Source: Phaeodactylum tricornutum CCAP 1055/1 (Eukaryota > Bacillariophyta > Bacillariophyceae > Surirellales > Neidiaceae). Taken from it: a stretch of DNA of 64,000 bases. Below are positions 9,412 to 19,204 of this stretch, in pieces (within the stretch, counting starts at the first letter, position 1; each line of letters begins with the position of its first letter). The DNA is taken from assembly GCF_000150955.2 (NCBI RefSeq), contig NC_011669.1:1184993-1248992 (forward strand). Direction: 5' to 3'. Below the pieces are notes generated by a model, which saw only the letters and a program-made list of their open reading frames with translations, was not told the DNA's origin and ran no database searches. The position numbers were made by a program, and so were the translations under genes.

Positions 9412-11355
9412 ATGACATCGACTTCAAACTCGAATAAACCTGCATGCCGTTTGGAAGACAGATCGAACACTGTCATTGTTAGAGAGACGCTCAGTCCTAT
9501 CCTAGGCTCTGCATGCTTGAGCTTCGCACAAAAAATCATTCAAGGGAAGTTACGAAGGCGACGACATTGTTGCACCCCAGTCAACAGGAATAGAGCTAGA
9601 AAGCGGAAACATCGATTCGGAGGGGAGAGGGAAACAAGCCGCCAACTCGCGATGGTAGCCCAGATAGCCTTGGTACAGATCGACGGTATAAGCGTAGAAG
9701 AAATGCAAAGACCTGGAAGCGACGCTATCAGCAAGCCCATAGCTGACGAGGACGAGTGGGTCGTTTCCTGTCGATGCGAATCGGCCAAGGCTGTCTCGAC
9801 ATTATTGAGCTGTTTGCAGCATATTTCCGGTAGCAGCAATTCGACTAGTCGAGATGTCAACCGCGAACGCTTGACTCAAAGCCATCGCCGGAGTCGTGGA
9901 TCATCTACCAACACGATGCAACCGGTTACTGTCTTTTGCAGTCCATCCTCATTGACATTTCACGTCTCGGGTAGTTCCAAACAAATCCAAGCCTCGGTGG
10001 ATATTCAGGCAGGATTGTTTTCCGAATATCGTGTCGTAACCCCACCTGGGGCTTCGACAGAAGCGTGGCAAGCCGGAGGGGAGGTACGTGATTTCCTGCC
10101 ACAAATAAGTGTTACGCTCTGGCTTTCTTCTCACATTCCAGTTTTCCGGATCCTTGTTCAAATCGGGGCGAAGTTCTGTGTCAATCTGTCAACCGTCGTC
10201 GAATGCCTCCACCTTTTAGGGACTCAGAATCTGGATCATACAAAACTCTTCCTTTCGTACAATCTGACACAAGAGCTCTTCAAGATTGAGCTGCTAGAGG
10301 AATCGGGTGTTTTATCTACTACAGCTATCCCAGGAATGCTGACACCGGAAGATGACATCGGCAACTCATTGGCGTTGGCCTTTCGCTCTTCTCCAGTAGC
10401 AGCTCGTATAATTGTCAAATCAGAGACCTTAGGAGAGATCATTACCGAGCTGGAGTGCGTGACAGGGGCGTCTTGTGCCACTTGTGCTTTGGGACCGAAT
10501 GGGCTGGAAATGGCGACGGTGGGGCATTTGGGAGAATGTTTGGTTTCGATTCCAGCCCGCGGAAGCCATGTAGTTTCGCTAGAACTGTCTAAGACGGAAA
10601 GTGCTAAGGCTCGATCATACCCATTGAATTCGTTCTTGGGGAGCATGCGGGGATTGGACATTGCGGAAGAGACGTGTATAACGATGAACACTAGTGGGAT
10701 GATGGCCATTCAGCATCAAGTCATTGACGCAAATGTTGGCGATGGCAATCCGAACTTTGTTGACTTTATAATGGTATGTCTCGAGGATGAAGACGACGAG
10801 GATGACGACGACGAGGATGACGACGCCAGTAACCAAAGTGCTGCAGGTGTTGGGCCATTGGAAAAACAGCACGTGTATCCGGGGCGGGCGCAAGTAGAGC
10901 AGCAGGAAGAATCTTCTTTCGGCCTTTTATCCCATGCAACTCAAAGTACAACACACAGAACCAGAGACCATGACACGGATGAAAGCGACGACGACGTCGA
11001 CGACCGCGAGACAAATGCAACGCTGACGTCAACTTCTGTAACACCTCTATTCAGCAGCGTCATCGAAGACTCGCAGGATCAAAGGCCCCGCGATGATTTT
11101 TCTTCTCGTTCCGTTCGTCCTAGAACTATATCTCAGCCTCGCCGAGATGGACGCAACACACGAAGTAAAACTCGTCAAGACGATTACAGTCCAAGCGAAC
11201 AATCGCGCAATTTGCTAGACGAGACAGAAGCTGACGAGGAAGAAACAGAAAATCAACTCGACGTTACTGCTCCCGTGTCCCCTCTTCACCATCCATACCG
11301 GGGTGACACTGGTGACTGTTCATCACCGGAATTGGTTTATGGAAGACAACATTAG
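9412..11355 (+). CDS. RAD1: RAD1-like subunit of the 9-1-1 checkpoint clamp
   Basis: The fold is PCNA-like. Key segments are IQASVDIQAGLFSEYRV, FCVNLSTVVECLHLLG, SLALAFRSS and SETLGEIITELE, ending in FVDFIMVCLEDE as in RAD1. RAD1 forms the DNA-damage clamp with RAD9 and HUS1. I infer an intron at 10084-10173 (GTACGT..GAAG, 90 nt, phase 0); it contains no stop, so the frame also runs through it. Removing it joins AWQAGGE to FCVNLST and restores normal domain spacing. The start is either the ATG at 9412 or the one at 9652 (MVAQIALVQ); the 80 extra residues are basic and unlike the family. The C-terminal 190 residues are acidic and low-complexity (runs of D and E), with SQ and TQ sites. Confidence 0.8.
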   Translation: MTSTSNSNKPACRLEDRSNTVIVRETLSPILGSACLSFAQKIIQGKLRRRRHCCTPVNRNRARKRKHRFGGERETSRQLAMVAQIALVQIDGISVEEMQRPGSDAISKPIADEDEWVVSCRCESAKAVSTLLSCLQHISGSSNSTSRDVNRERLTQSHRRSRGSSTNTMQPVTVFCSPSSLTFHVSGSSKQIQASVDIQAGLFSEYRVVTPPGASTEAWQAGGEVRDFLPQISVTLWLSSHIPVFRILVQIGAKFCVNLSTVVECLHLLGTQNLDHTKLFLSYNLTQELFKIELLEESGVLSTTAIPGMLTPEDDIGNSLALAFRSSPVAARIIVKSETLGEIITELECVTGASCATCALGPNGLEMATVGHLGECLVSIPARGSHVVSLELSKTESAKARSYPLNSFLGSMRGLDIAEETCITMNTSGMMAIQHQVIDANVGDGNPNFVDFIMVCLEDEDDEDDDDEDDDASNQSAAGVGPLEKQHVYPGRAQVEQQEESSFGLLSHATQSTTHRTRDHDTDESDDDVDDRETNATLTSTSVTPLFSSVIEDSQDQRPRDDFSSRSVRPRTISQPRRDGRNTRSKTRQDDYSPSEQSRNLLDETEADEEETENQLDVTAPVSPLHHPYRGDTGDCSSPELVYGRQH

Positions 11356-12049
11356 TCCGAGGTAGAAAATAGAAGAAACTAACATCATTAGGACTGATTA
11401 CACTCTACTCTATCTCATTACTAGTTCTTTTGTCCCACGCCGAGCTCTATAAGGCGGACTCTCAATGCAAATCACTCCGAAGTTGCGGGCGGATGCCTGT
11501 GACTGATTCAAAGAGAACGGGGTTAGGAATTGGCGATTAACACTCGACTAACGTAAGTCGATTTCTAACATATATTTGCACGCACTTACAGCCACGGAAT
11601 AACAAGACCCAGTGTCAGTGATTGGGTTCTTACTCTTTGCAAAACCGTCTGGGTCGGAATTTTGGCGAAGTTTTGTTTTCCGACAAAATTTATATCGGAG
11701 TCTCGAACCGCTCTGAACAAACTTGAACAATGATCTGCTCGCCCATGCCAAATTTCTTGCATTTATGAAGAGAAGCAGATGCAAAAATTACTTCAAGATG
11801 ACTAAGCACACCATGTTACTTATTGCACATATTCGAAGACATAGGAAAAACGATCTCATTGGTGCTTACCAAAAATTTGCAAGACTAGTAGCATCTGGTT
11901 TCTGTACCATTGACTGTGAGAACGATTCCTTACTATTAGAGCTACTGGTCAACAGTCCCATAAATTGGAACTGGTGAACGGAGACGGCACTGCAAGCCAA
12001 GGCGGGCAAAAAGATCCTTACGGATTGTGCTAATGCAATAAGCTGAGCA
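11356..12049. other. Intergenic, upstream of the TPR gene
   Basis: No convincing gene. An 84-codon open frame at 11723-11977 has no recognisable domain. A TTGACTGTGAG element at 11910-11920 lies 129 bp before the TPR start. Confidence 0.4.
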
Positions 12050-13021
12050 ATGGTTGCATCGCACGAAAGCGAGGGTAGCATGGCGTCCGTCGCCCCTACT
12101 GCAAAGATTGATAAAGATATCAGTCGACCGGCTTCGCCCCGTGATGTAGCTTGCAGCTCGATGGAGATGTTGGCGCGGTCCATGGAGCCCTCATCAAAAT
12201 CTTTCTTGCCAACCGCGAAACCGTTTTTTGTCATGGATTGGTTGGACCGAATTGATGAAAAGGACTTGGAATTAGCGCGCCAGATTATAACGACTCCAGG
12301 TAGGGCTCTTTTGACCGATTTCGGTAAGGAAACCAGCACGCGAACAGTGTCGCTGGCAGGAGCTTCTCGAAAAGATTTTGCTGGTGAGCCTTCAAAACCT
12401 TCGGAGCATCCTCCCAAACAGAAGTTTACGCCCCGATCGCATTTCCGCAAGCGAGGAATCGCCGTTGGAAATGGATGGAACGCTAAAGGCTTGCAAAAGG
12501 CCAAGGAGGGGAACTGGGAAGATGCGCTGTCATGCTGGGAAAATGCTCTCGAAATTCGTTCGCAAGTTTGCCTGTCTCTGGTAGATGTGGCCAATACTTG
12601 CAATAATATCGGCATTGCCTTAGGAAAGCTGAACCGATTTGATACCGCAGTTGAACACTTGGAGCGTGCTCTCGAAGTGAGGGAAGCGCTTGCGGAAGGA
12701 GCAGATAACCAGGCAGAAATTGCCACAACGTTACACAACATCGGAAATGTGTACCAGCAGGCAGGCGAGTTTGGTAAAGCGGAAGAGTACTTTGTAGAAT
12801 CTAGGGACATGCAAATCAAAGTCCTTGGACGAGATCATATACATGTAGCCCGAACCTTGGCAGCATTGGGCAATGTTCGCTACCAGGCCAACCGAATCCC
12901 GGAGGCTCGGAAAGCGTACTGGGAAGCCTTGACCATCTTCCAACACGTTGGACTCCCTGAGGCTGATATTGAGGTGCAGTGTGTTTTAGGAAACGTGCAA
13001 GAGATTGACAAATCGAAATAG
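12050..13021 (+). CDS. Kinesin-light-chain-type TPR repeat protein
   Basis: A 323-aa single-exon protein. Residues 1-135 are Ser-, Pro- and Lys-rich and probably disordered. From about 140 on there are four to five tetratricopeptide repeats, for example KAKEGNWEDALSCWENAL, NNIGIALGKLNRFDTAVEHL, HNIGNVYQQAGEFGKAEEYF and AALGNVRYQANRIPEARKAY, spaced 40-42 residues as in kinesin light chain and NPHP3-type TPRs. Such repeats bind partner peptides. No catalytic domain or membrane segment is seen. The partner and pathway are unknown. Diatoms carry many such TPR proteins (general knowledge), so orthology cannot be assigned. Confidence 0.85.
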   Translation: MVASHESEGSMASVAPTAKIDKDISRPASPRDVACSSMEMLARSMEPSSKSFLPTAKPFFVMDWLDRIDEKDLELARQIITTPGRALLTDFGKETSTRTVSLAGASRKDFAGEPSKPSEHPPKQKFTPRSHFRKRGIAVGNGWNAKGLQKAKEGNWEDALSCWENALEIRSQVCLSLVDVANTCNNIGIALGKLNRFDTAVEHLERALEVREALAEGADNQAEIATTLHNIGNVYQQAGEFGKAEEYFVESRDMQIKVLGRDHIHVARTLAALGNVRYQANRIPEARKAYWEALTIFQHVGLPEADIEVQCVLGNVQEIDKSK

Positions 13022-13648
13022 AATTCACACGCGGAAGAATGATTATTGAGAGTTGAGTTTCCTAACTTTTACGTGAGGAAGAACATCAATGTGACAGGAC
13101 GCTAAAATAACGATTAGAACTAGTAGAGACTCAAAACATTAAAGTTGCATTCTAAAGTTCCTCCACTGTAAAGCCAGCTCTCTCGTATTGGAAGCTATTT
13201 CATATCAGCAAATGATTCCCAGACTGATTTTTTTCTTAGCGATGGTGAACGACCCGCCATATTATTCTCAGTTTACATCAAAGATACTGGCAGCTTGTGC
13301 GTTTGTTTTTTAAATTCGCTGTCTAGCTCTCTACGTATTGACCCTACGTGAGAGAATAGAAATAGGTAGTTCTTCAAAAGAAATTCGAAAGTGACAATAG
13401 TACGCATCCTCTGGGACGGAAGGCCTGACCTTGAACCATCACAAATGCTCTGTTCTGGCCCGTCAAAAACAAGTCTGACAGTGAAAAAGGAATGAAGGAA
13501 ATTGGCGGTATCATATACATCCTTCGACTGAGAGTGAATGAGTTCGAAGCACCGTTGCCTTTTTTTATTGCCATCAGCTGGGTACCAAGCACCGCCAGCC
13601 TATACTTCCCCACAAACTCACAAAGTCAACCGACACGAAACAGCAAAA
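13022..13648. other. Intergenic, upstream of CIA1
   Basis: No gene is seen. The frame of CIA1 is open for 37 codons before its ATG, but that part has no conserved sequence and probably represents 5' leader. Confidence 0.4.
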
Positions 13649-14869
13649 ATGTCGCTGGTTTGCCACGAAGTTTTGTCGCCTCCGGTTCGCACTATTGGCC
13701 ACGGTGAAGAAATTCTACGGTTTCACGGCCGTGAGCCGGCTTGGCAAGTTGCCTTCTCCAGGGATGGCCGATATTTGGCCGTCTGCTACGGAGCAATCGA
13801 ACCTTGCGTCCGGATTTGGAAGCAGCAGTCGCCCTTTCATGAAGATAGCGGGTGGATTCTGGACGCGACGCTAACGGGCATTCAAACACGGACGATCCGA
13901 TCCATCGCATTTGCACCCATTCGAACGCCGCTGATCCTAGCCTCAGCATCATTCGACGGCACTGTTGCGGTATGGGAACACTACCCTGCCACAAATGGAG
14001 CACTAGTCACAGCATCAGCAAAAAGTCCATCAGGGGTGGACGAATGGGAGTGTACGGCTCAGTTGGAAGGCCACGAGAGTGAAGTCAAGTGTGTGCAATG
14101 GAATGCCACTGGGTCACTTTTGGCAAGCTGTGGACGCGACAAGACCGTTTGGATCTGGGAATGCTTTTTGCCTGGTGCTATTGGTGGCCCCAGCGCAGCC
14201 CACCCGTCACCGTCAGGCCACAACTCTGGTGGTGGTGATTTCGAATGCATCGCTGTCCTTCATGGTCACGAAGGTGACGTTAAGTGCGTACAATTTACAA
14301 GTAGTCACGACGAGTGGGGCGACGGGGACGAGATTTTACTTTCCTCTTCATACGACAATACTATCAAGTGCTGGGCCGAAGACGCCGGTGATTGGTACTG
14401 TGCGGCCTCGATTGAAGACGTTCATTCTTCAACTATTTGGTCATTGGCCATGTCTCCCAGTGGACTACGGATGATATCGGGTTCCGACGACCAGAGCCTA
14501 GGTATTTATAAATGCTATACAGCTTCCGAGAAGAAGAGACACTTCCCTGACGAAGGCAAAAATCGGAACGGCCTGTGGAAATGTGTGGGGCATCTTCCAG
14601 ATGCGCATTTGGCAAGTATATTTTCGGTTGCGTACGCTCCGTCACGGGCCGGCCACGGACGGATAGCAACGGCCGGGGCTGACAACCGGATACAAATATT
14701 CCGAGAGGTGTCTGGTAGCGTTTCTGATCAACCTCTTTTTACCGTAGAAACATCGGCTACAAATGAGCTAGGAGATGTCAATTGCGTAAGTTGGCACCCT
14801 TCAGATGGCTCCATCCTTGCCACTGCCGGCGATGACGGATCCGTGTGCATCTGGAAGTTTAACTTGTAG
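13649..14869 (+). CDS. CIA1: Cytosolic iron-sulfur assembly WD40 protein CIA1/CIAO1
   Basis: A 406-aa single-exon beta-propeller with about seven WD repeats. Diagnostic segments are LEGHESEVKCVQWNATG followed by GRDKTVWIWE, LHGHEGDVKCVQF with SSYDNTIKCW, and HSSTIWSLAMSPSG with SGSDDQSLGIY. These match CIAO1 repeats 3-5 in order and spacing. CIA1 is the scaffold of the CIA targeting complex that delivers Fe-S clusters to cytosolic and nuclear enzymes such as DNA polymerases and glycosylases. The start is placed at the ATG at 13649 (MSLVCHEV) because upstream sequence is unlike the family. It is convergent with the ankyrin gene, with 16 bp between stops. Confidence 0.92.
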   Translation: MSLVCHEVLSPPVRTIGHGEEILRFHGREPAWQVAFSRDGRYLAVCYGAIEPCVRIWKQQSPFHEDSGWILDATLTGIQTRTIRSIAFAPIRTPLILASASFDGTVAVWEHYPATNGALVTASAKSPSGVDEWECTAQLEGHESEVKCVQWNATGSLLASCGRDKTVWIWECFLPGAIGGPSAAHPSPSGHNSGGGDFECIAVLHGHEGDVKCVQFTSSHDEWGDGDEILLSSSYDNTIKCWAEDAGDWYCAASIEDVHSSTIWSLAMSPSGLRMISGSDDQSLGIYKCYTASEKKRHFPDEGKNRNGLWKCVGHLPDAHLASIFSVAYAPSRAGHGRIATAGADNRIQIFREVSGSVSDQPLFTVETSATNELGDVNCVSWHPSDGSILATAGDDGSVCIWKFNL

Positions 14870-14885
14870 CAAATGATTTTTATAA

Positions 14886-16235
14886 TTAAATGGAAACTAT
14901 TTTAGCCGCAAACCACTTGCCGAATTCCTCATCGCCTCCAACTGACTGCCAAATCGCGACCGGAGTATGACCGCCAACATCCGGGAGGGCCGCCCTTTTA
15001 AGTTCGTCCTTTGACAATCCAGCACCGCCTTCAGATTCAAGCTGAAGCATCCACCGGATGACGTGTCTGTTCATTCGCTGCGCCGACTTGTGTAAAGCGC
15101 AGTGTCCCTGTTTCTGGACCTGCATAAAAGAAATATTTTGCGACTGCAGAAACCGACATAAGGCACGCACTTGCTCTTCCGATACATTTTGAGTCATGGC
15201 TATCCAATGAGAGGCATTGCATCCCCATTCGTTTTCCAATGCCACGTTCGCTCCTTGTTCGACCAAATACTTGACAACTTCAAGGTAACCACCAAAGCAC
15301 GCCAAATGCAAAGGTGATGTACCGTCACCAGACGTGTCGTCTACCTTACACCCTTCCTGTTCTACTAAGAAGCGTATGCAATTCAAATGACCGTTCCGGG
15401 CAGCGTAGTGTAAACAGGTCTTTCCATCCCGTCTGCGTCGGGTCTTTTCCGTCGAGAGAGTCAGATTTGTTCTGGTTTCACTCGAAGCTGACCTCACCCG
15501 ATTTCGTTCTTCAAACAAATATTTCAAACAAATCAAATGTCCGCCTCCAGCTGCCCAGTGCTCGGCCAGAGACCCGTGCCGATCGCGAGTATCAAGAACA
15601 GCATTGAGTTCGCACCCACTTTGCGCACTAGAACAATCGACCATCTTTCGAAGTTGGACTAGGTTACCTTCAGATGCGGCTTTCAGAAATTTAGGAAGGC
15701 TTTCGCGATAATTTTGAACGTGCTGTCCTTTGCGATCAAAGCCTGGTGGAACCAAGTCCTTTGAGCTGACCATATTGCCTTTCAAAGCATTTGCATCAAT
15801 GTTTTGGATGATTCGGATCACTTCCAAATCCCATGCCTCTACTTCTTCGTGAGTTGGCTTCCATGTTACGTCATTTCGGGCCTCGGACGAATCCCTTCCA
15901 CATATATCACTCATGTTGGACGAAGGCTCCCGCTTTCGCTCGGAAAGTTGCCTCTCCAGTAATCTGCGGCGTTTTTTACGTTCTATTTTCCCTGGCTTCC
16001 ACGGCGTATGCACAGCGTGAAGATGAGACGCGATACCACGACCGAGAGCGTATTTCTTGACGGAATGCCGTCCGCACAAAGGGCAGGACGTCCAACCGGA
16101 CACGGATCCACGACCCCCCTTGGACAACACCATGGAGGTAGTGCCTTTGGCAGTACCGAGTCGCCCCAATACGTCAGCCTTGCGCTTCCGACCGGAAACC
16201 TGCTTGCCGTTATCGAATTCAGAGTCGCCTGCCAT
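14886..16235 (-). CDS. Ankyrin-repeat protein with an N-terminal zinc finger
   Basis: A 449-aa single-exon protein. Near residue 50-75 a CPLCGR..H..H pattern forms a C2H2-like finger, followed by a very basic stretch (IERKKRRRLLERQ) that could be a nuclear signal. From about 165 to 400 there are five or six ankyrin repeats: DRHGSLAEHWAAGGGHLICL, GKTCLHYAARNGHLNCI, GTSPLHLACFGGYLEVV, ENEWGCNASHWIAM and GHCALHKSAQRMNRHVI. A nuclear scaffold or regulator is a fair guess; there is no enzyme domain. The finger spacing is not a perfect C2H2 classic. Confidence 0.8.
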   Translation of the reverse strand: MAGDSEFDNGKQVSGRKRKADVLGRLGTAKGTTSMVLSKGGRGSVSGWTSCPLCGRHSVKKYALGRGIASHLHAVHTPWKPGKIERKKRRRLLERQLSERKREPSSNMSDICGRDSSEARNDVTWKPTHEEVEAWDLEVIRIIQNIDANALKGNMVSSKDLVPPGFDRKGQHVQNYRESLPKFLKAASEGNLVQLRKMVDCSSAQSGCELNAVLDTRDRHGSLAEHWAAGGGHLICLKYLFEERNRVRSASSETRTNLTLSTEKTRRRRDGKTCLHYAARNGHLNCIRFLVEQEGCKVDDTSGDGTSPLHLACFGGYLEVVKYLVEQGANVALENEWGCNASHWIAMTQNVSEEQVRALCRFLQSQNISFMQVQKQGHCALHKSAQRMNRHVIRWMLQLESEGGAGLSKDELKRAALPDVGGHTPVAIWQSVGGDEEFGKWFAAKIVSI

Positions 16236-16559
16236 TGATTCTAGATGTATGTGATCAAGACTACGCTTGTCGGTAATCTACAATTGATTGGAAATATATG
16301 TGTGGAACAGATAAGGGAAACCCCGCCCTTTCAATTCGCTATGGAAACCCGAACTTTAAATCCCTCCGTGGTCGCAATTGCAATAAGTTTACTGCTAACA
16401 GTAACAGACTTGTTTGCCAATAAACGTGAAATATAACAGTGAAACGCCTATTGCTCCGAAAAGGTGACTATATTACTAATTGTAACAGAAAAGATGGTTT
16501 GAATGTAAATTTCCGAAGCTGGAAGAAGAGTCCTCGTACTGCATGAACGTCCGTACCCT
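16236..16559. other. Intergenic, promoter side of the ankyrin gene
   Basis: 324 bp between the ankyrin start and the LtrA stop, both on the minus strand. Nothing recognisable. Confidence 0.4.
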
Positions 16560-18316
16560 TTACTTTTCCGGGATGTCGGAGATTTGATGATGTATCAAAT
16601 ACATTGCTCCCAGCTTACGAAGAAGTAGCTGCATTAGAACACAAGACGCCACAATACAGCATAAAACCTCCGCCCCCGTTACCCACTGGCTTAGAGTTCC
16701 AGTAAAGACTAAAAGTCCAATGCGAGCCGCCAGTAGTGCAATTCCTTTGCCATTGTAGGTTCGCCTTTGTTCACACAAACAGCGATCCTTGCTCTCGTCG
16801 ACACCAAGGTGAAGAACTTCCATAACATCTAGGGAGAGAAAGACAATACTGAGGGAGCCGCAGAATATATGGGCGGCTTTTTCCTCAGCTTCCTCTACAG
16901 AAAGACCACTCCCGCCCTCAGCCAGTTGTCGACTGTAGGAGCTATCAAGCTCGAAGTTAGTCAAAAAGAAAGTAAACGCTGCTCCCAGTGACACCAAAGC
17001 ACACGAGTAGATCTGATTCACTGCATTCCATAAGATACCAGCGTTTTTGTGTCTGCGCATAGCATGAACATTGGGGTCGTGTGGTTGGGATCGAAAGTGA
17101 AGGATCTGGAGCAGAATCACCAGTAAAATCCCAGAATAAAATGTGATATAAAAATCTGACCCTTCGTCAGGAATATCAACAATCAAAATGCTGAAAATTG
17201 ACTCCCCGAGCATAAGCATTATCCACTCTCCGTTTCTGTGAATCACAAACGCTATATTCAAAGGGACGGTGCTAAAATGCTGGACCGGTTAGAACTGGCA
17301 ACTTGAAGACATACACACTGTTGAAAGCTGTAGGGGTCATGTACTCACATTTCTTTGTGCCGACCACCCGCCGGGAAGAAAAAAGTGATCCAGACAATCA
17401 ACGCCAAAACAAATCCAACATGGCCAAGAAGACACAATAAGATTGGAATGTTTCTTGTAAAGTTGGGCCCCGCTTCTTGGAAAGTAGAATCTTCCGTAGC
17501 ACTGTTGACCTCGTTGTCAACTTCGGCCAAATCTCTTGTACTTGCACTTGTATCCCTGCCGAAGTATTCTATTCCTGCTAACACGGCTCCAATGCCGTAC
17601 ACAAGACCTGGAATGAGCATGCGGCAAATCTGGTCGAACGCAGCTTTTTTGATAACTCGTTGCCCAACTCCACAGTAGTAAATATCTGCGTACAGACCGA
17701 TTACGAGAATGCGCTCGATGACAAGACATGCGCAAAAGACAAGCATGCTACTGTTTTCTGAGGAATTCGACATGATCTCTACCGGTCGAATGTGCAAAAT
17801 AGCTAGTGCGATGATGCAGAGCATCAACGTTTGATACACTCGATGGAATAAATCATCTCCATTGACAAATCGCGCATCATACGACGTCTTGTCCATCCAG
17901 AATCCCATCACAGGAAGAAAAGTACCAGCGGCATACAGCAAACCTTCCTTGTCTGGCTGCTGTATAACAATATTGGAAACGTTGTACGTAGCAGCAACGT
18001 AAAACAGATCAAAAAACAAGTCCCCCCAATTCACTCGAGGGAGAACCTGAGTTTCACCCCATCGTTGACGCTGCATGGGAGGAGCATAGAATTGAACTCG
18101 CCCAGGATGGTAAGTGATGTCATAGGGTGCATCTTCAGCTGAAACCCCCATTCTGCGTTGCATGCGACGCTCGCTTTCTGCCGACGGCCTCTGGCTGGCA
18201 TGCATATCGTCGCTGGCTTGTTTGGGAGGTCCTTCGTCTTCTAGATTGATTTCATGCTGGCTCTCGTTGATAAAACCAACACAATTTACTGCATCGCCCG
18301 GAGATGGCTTCTCCAT
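16560..18316 (-). CDS. LtrA-family multi-pass membrane protein
   Basis: Two exons: 18316-17349 and 17271-16560. The 77-nt intron (GTGAGT..TTAG) is phase 2 and restores a continuous frame of 559 aa. Family signatures are VNWGDLFFDLFYVAATYNVSN in exon 1 and HRNGEWIMLMLGESIF in exon 2, as in LtrA (low temperature requirement A) proteins. About ten hydrophobic segments are spread over residues 110-540. The first 100 residues are hydrophilic and cytosolic in type. LtrA proteins have no established biochemical activity; the name comes from Listeria mutants that fail to grow in the cold. Confidence 0.82.
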
Positions 18317-18480
18317 TACAGTGATTACGGCTTTTTAATACGTGCTTCGCCGAAAACTGTACTGTGAAACCCTTCGAGAGATATCAATGTTTTGAAATGT
18401 CAGCTTCTGGATCCCAAACCATGGAATTATCTTTCGGTCTCACGACGAATCCAAGAAAACGAGAAAGTTCTAATCAGAGC

Positions 18481-18506
18481 GATCGACGGTCTAGTGTCTA
18501 TTCTAC
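18481..18506 (+). repeat. Left terminal inverted repeat of the chimeric transposon
   Basis: It contains CTAGTGTCTATTCTAC at 18491-18506, preceded by GATCGACGGT. It pairs with 21168-21192 in inverted orientation. Confidence 0.75.
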
Positions 18507-18514
18507 CGGCCCTT

Positions 18515-18553
18515 GTCCTCAGCTGAGGCAGGCATTTGTCCTCAGCTGAGGAC
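18515..18553. repeat. Two copies of a CCTCAGCTGAGG palindrome
   Basis: Perfect 12-bp palindromes at 18517-18528 and 18540-18551; the second extends to the 16-bp GTCCTCAGCTGAGGAC (18538-18553). They sit just inside the left terminal repeat and resemble the palindrome near the right end, so they may be transposase binding sites. Confidence 0.7.
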
Positions 18554-18570
18554 GCAAAAATAGAGAAACA

Positions 18571-19039
18571 AATGGGCCAAATCCTGTAGACACGGTACAA
18601 AACTATACAGGTAAAAGGGATTTTGCTATGATGGTTAAGAAACACATTTTTACCATAAATACTAGGAGTTACTTGTATCCAATTAGTACTATAAAGTCTT
18701 TAACTACCATGCAAAGTAGTCAGGTGTTGGGCAAAGCATGGCTGCCCTCCCGTTAAGTAGCAAATCTATGATTCTTTGCCTTCAATTGACACAAAAAAAA
18801 TAAGTAAATGGGCGAAATCCTGTAGACAATCCTGTAGACACGGTACAAAACTATACAGATAATAGGGAATTAGCTATGATGGTTAAGAAACACACTTTTA
18901 CCATAAATACTAGGAGTTACTTGTATCCAATTAGTAAGATAAAGTCTTTAACTACCATGCAAGGTAGTCAGGTGTTGGGCAAAGCATAGCTGCCCTCCTG
19001 TTGTGTAGCAAATCCATTGTTCTTTGCTTTCAATTGTCG
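18571..19039. repeat. Tandem duplication of about 230 bp
   Basis: Copy 1 at 18571-18790 and copy 2 at 18807-19039 are near-identical (for example TAGGAGTTACTTGTATCC in both). The second copy has an extra small duplication of ATCCTGTAGACA. The unit covers the last codons and 3' flank of the transposase-like gene. Confidence 0.85.
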
Positions 19040-19185
19040 CAACATCTTTGGATACAGAGCAAACATATGTGGTCTTCTTGGAACACACGAAACACCTTCC
19101 CTGCTGTCTTTGGTTTTTAATAGTACCATCTTTGTTCTTTCTTTCTTTTTTTGGTGGGGGTAAGATGTGCATAGAGACCACATTG
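18948..19185 (-). pseudogene. Transposase C-terminal fragment with Cys-rich zinc-binding tail
   Basis: The minus strand encodes a basic linker (PPPKKERKNKDGT) followed by GRCFVCSKKTTYVCS and a closing CFAQHLTTLH. The C-x2-C, C and C-x3-H pattern is like the C-terminal zinc-binding tail of PiggyBac-type transposases and related proteins. It lacks its catalytic domain: upstream on this strand the sequence turns into antisense Hsp110 at about 19190. It ends with a stop at 18948. Family assignment rests on pattern alone. Confidence 0.5.
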
Positions 19186-19204
19186 CGGCTCTCCAGTTCT
19201 TGAG

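Noticed and set aside
11723-11977. 84-codon plus-strand frame before the TPR gene
   Set aside because: No recognised domain and composition like the intergenic flank.
18571-19039. CRISPR-like array
   Set aside because: Only two long tandem copies, no short spaced repeats; eukaryotic nuclear context.
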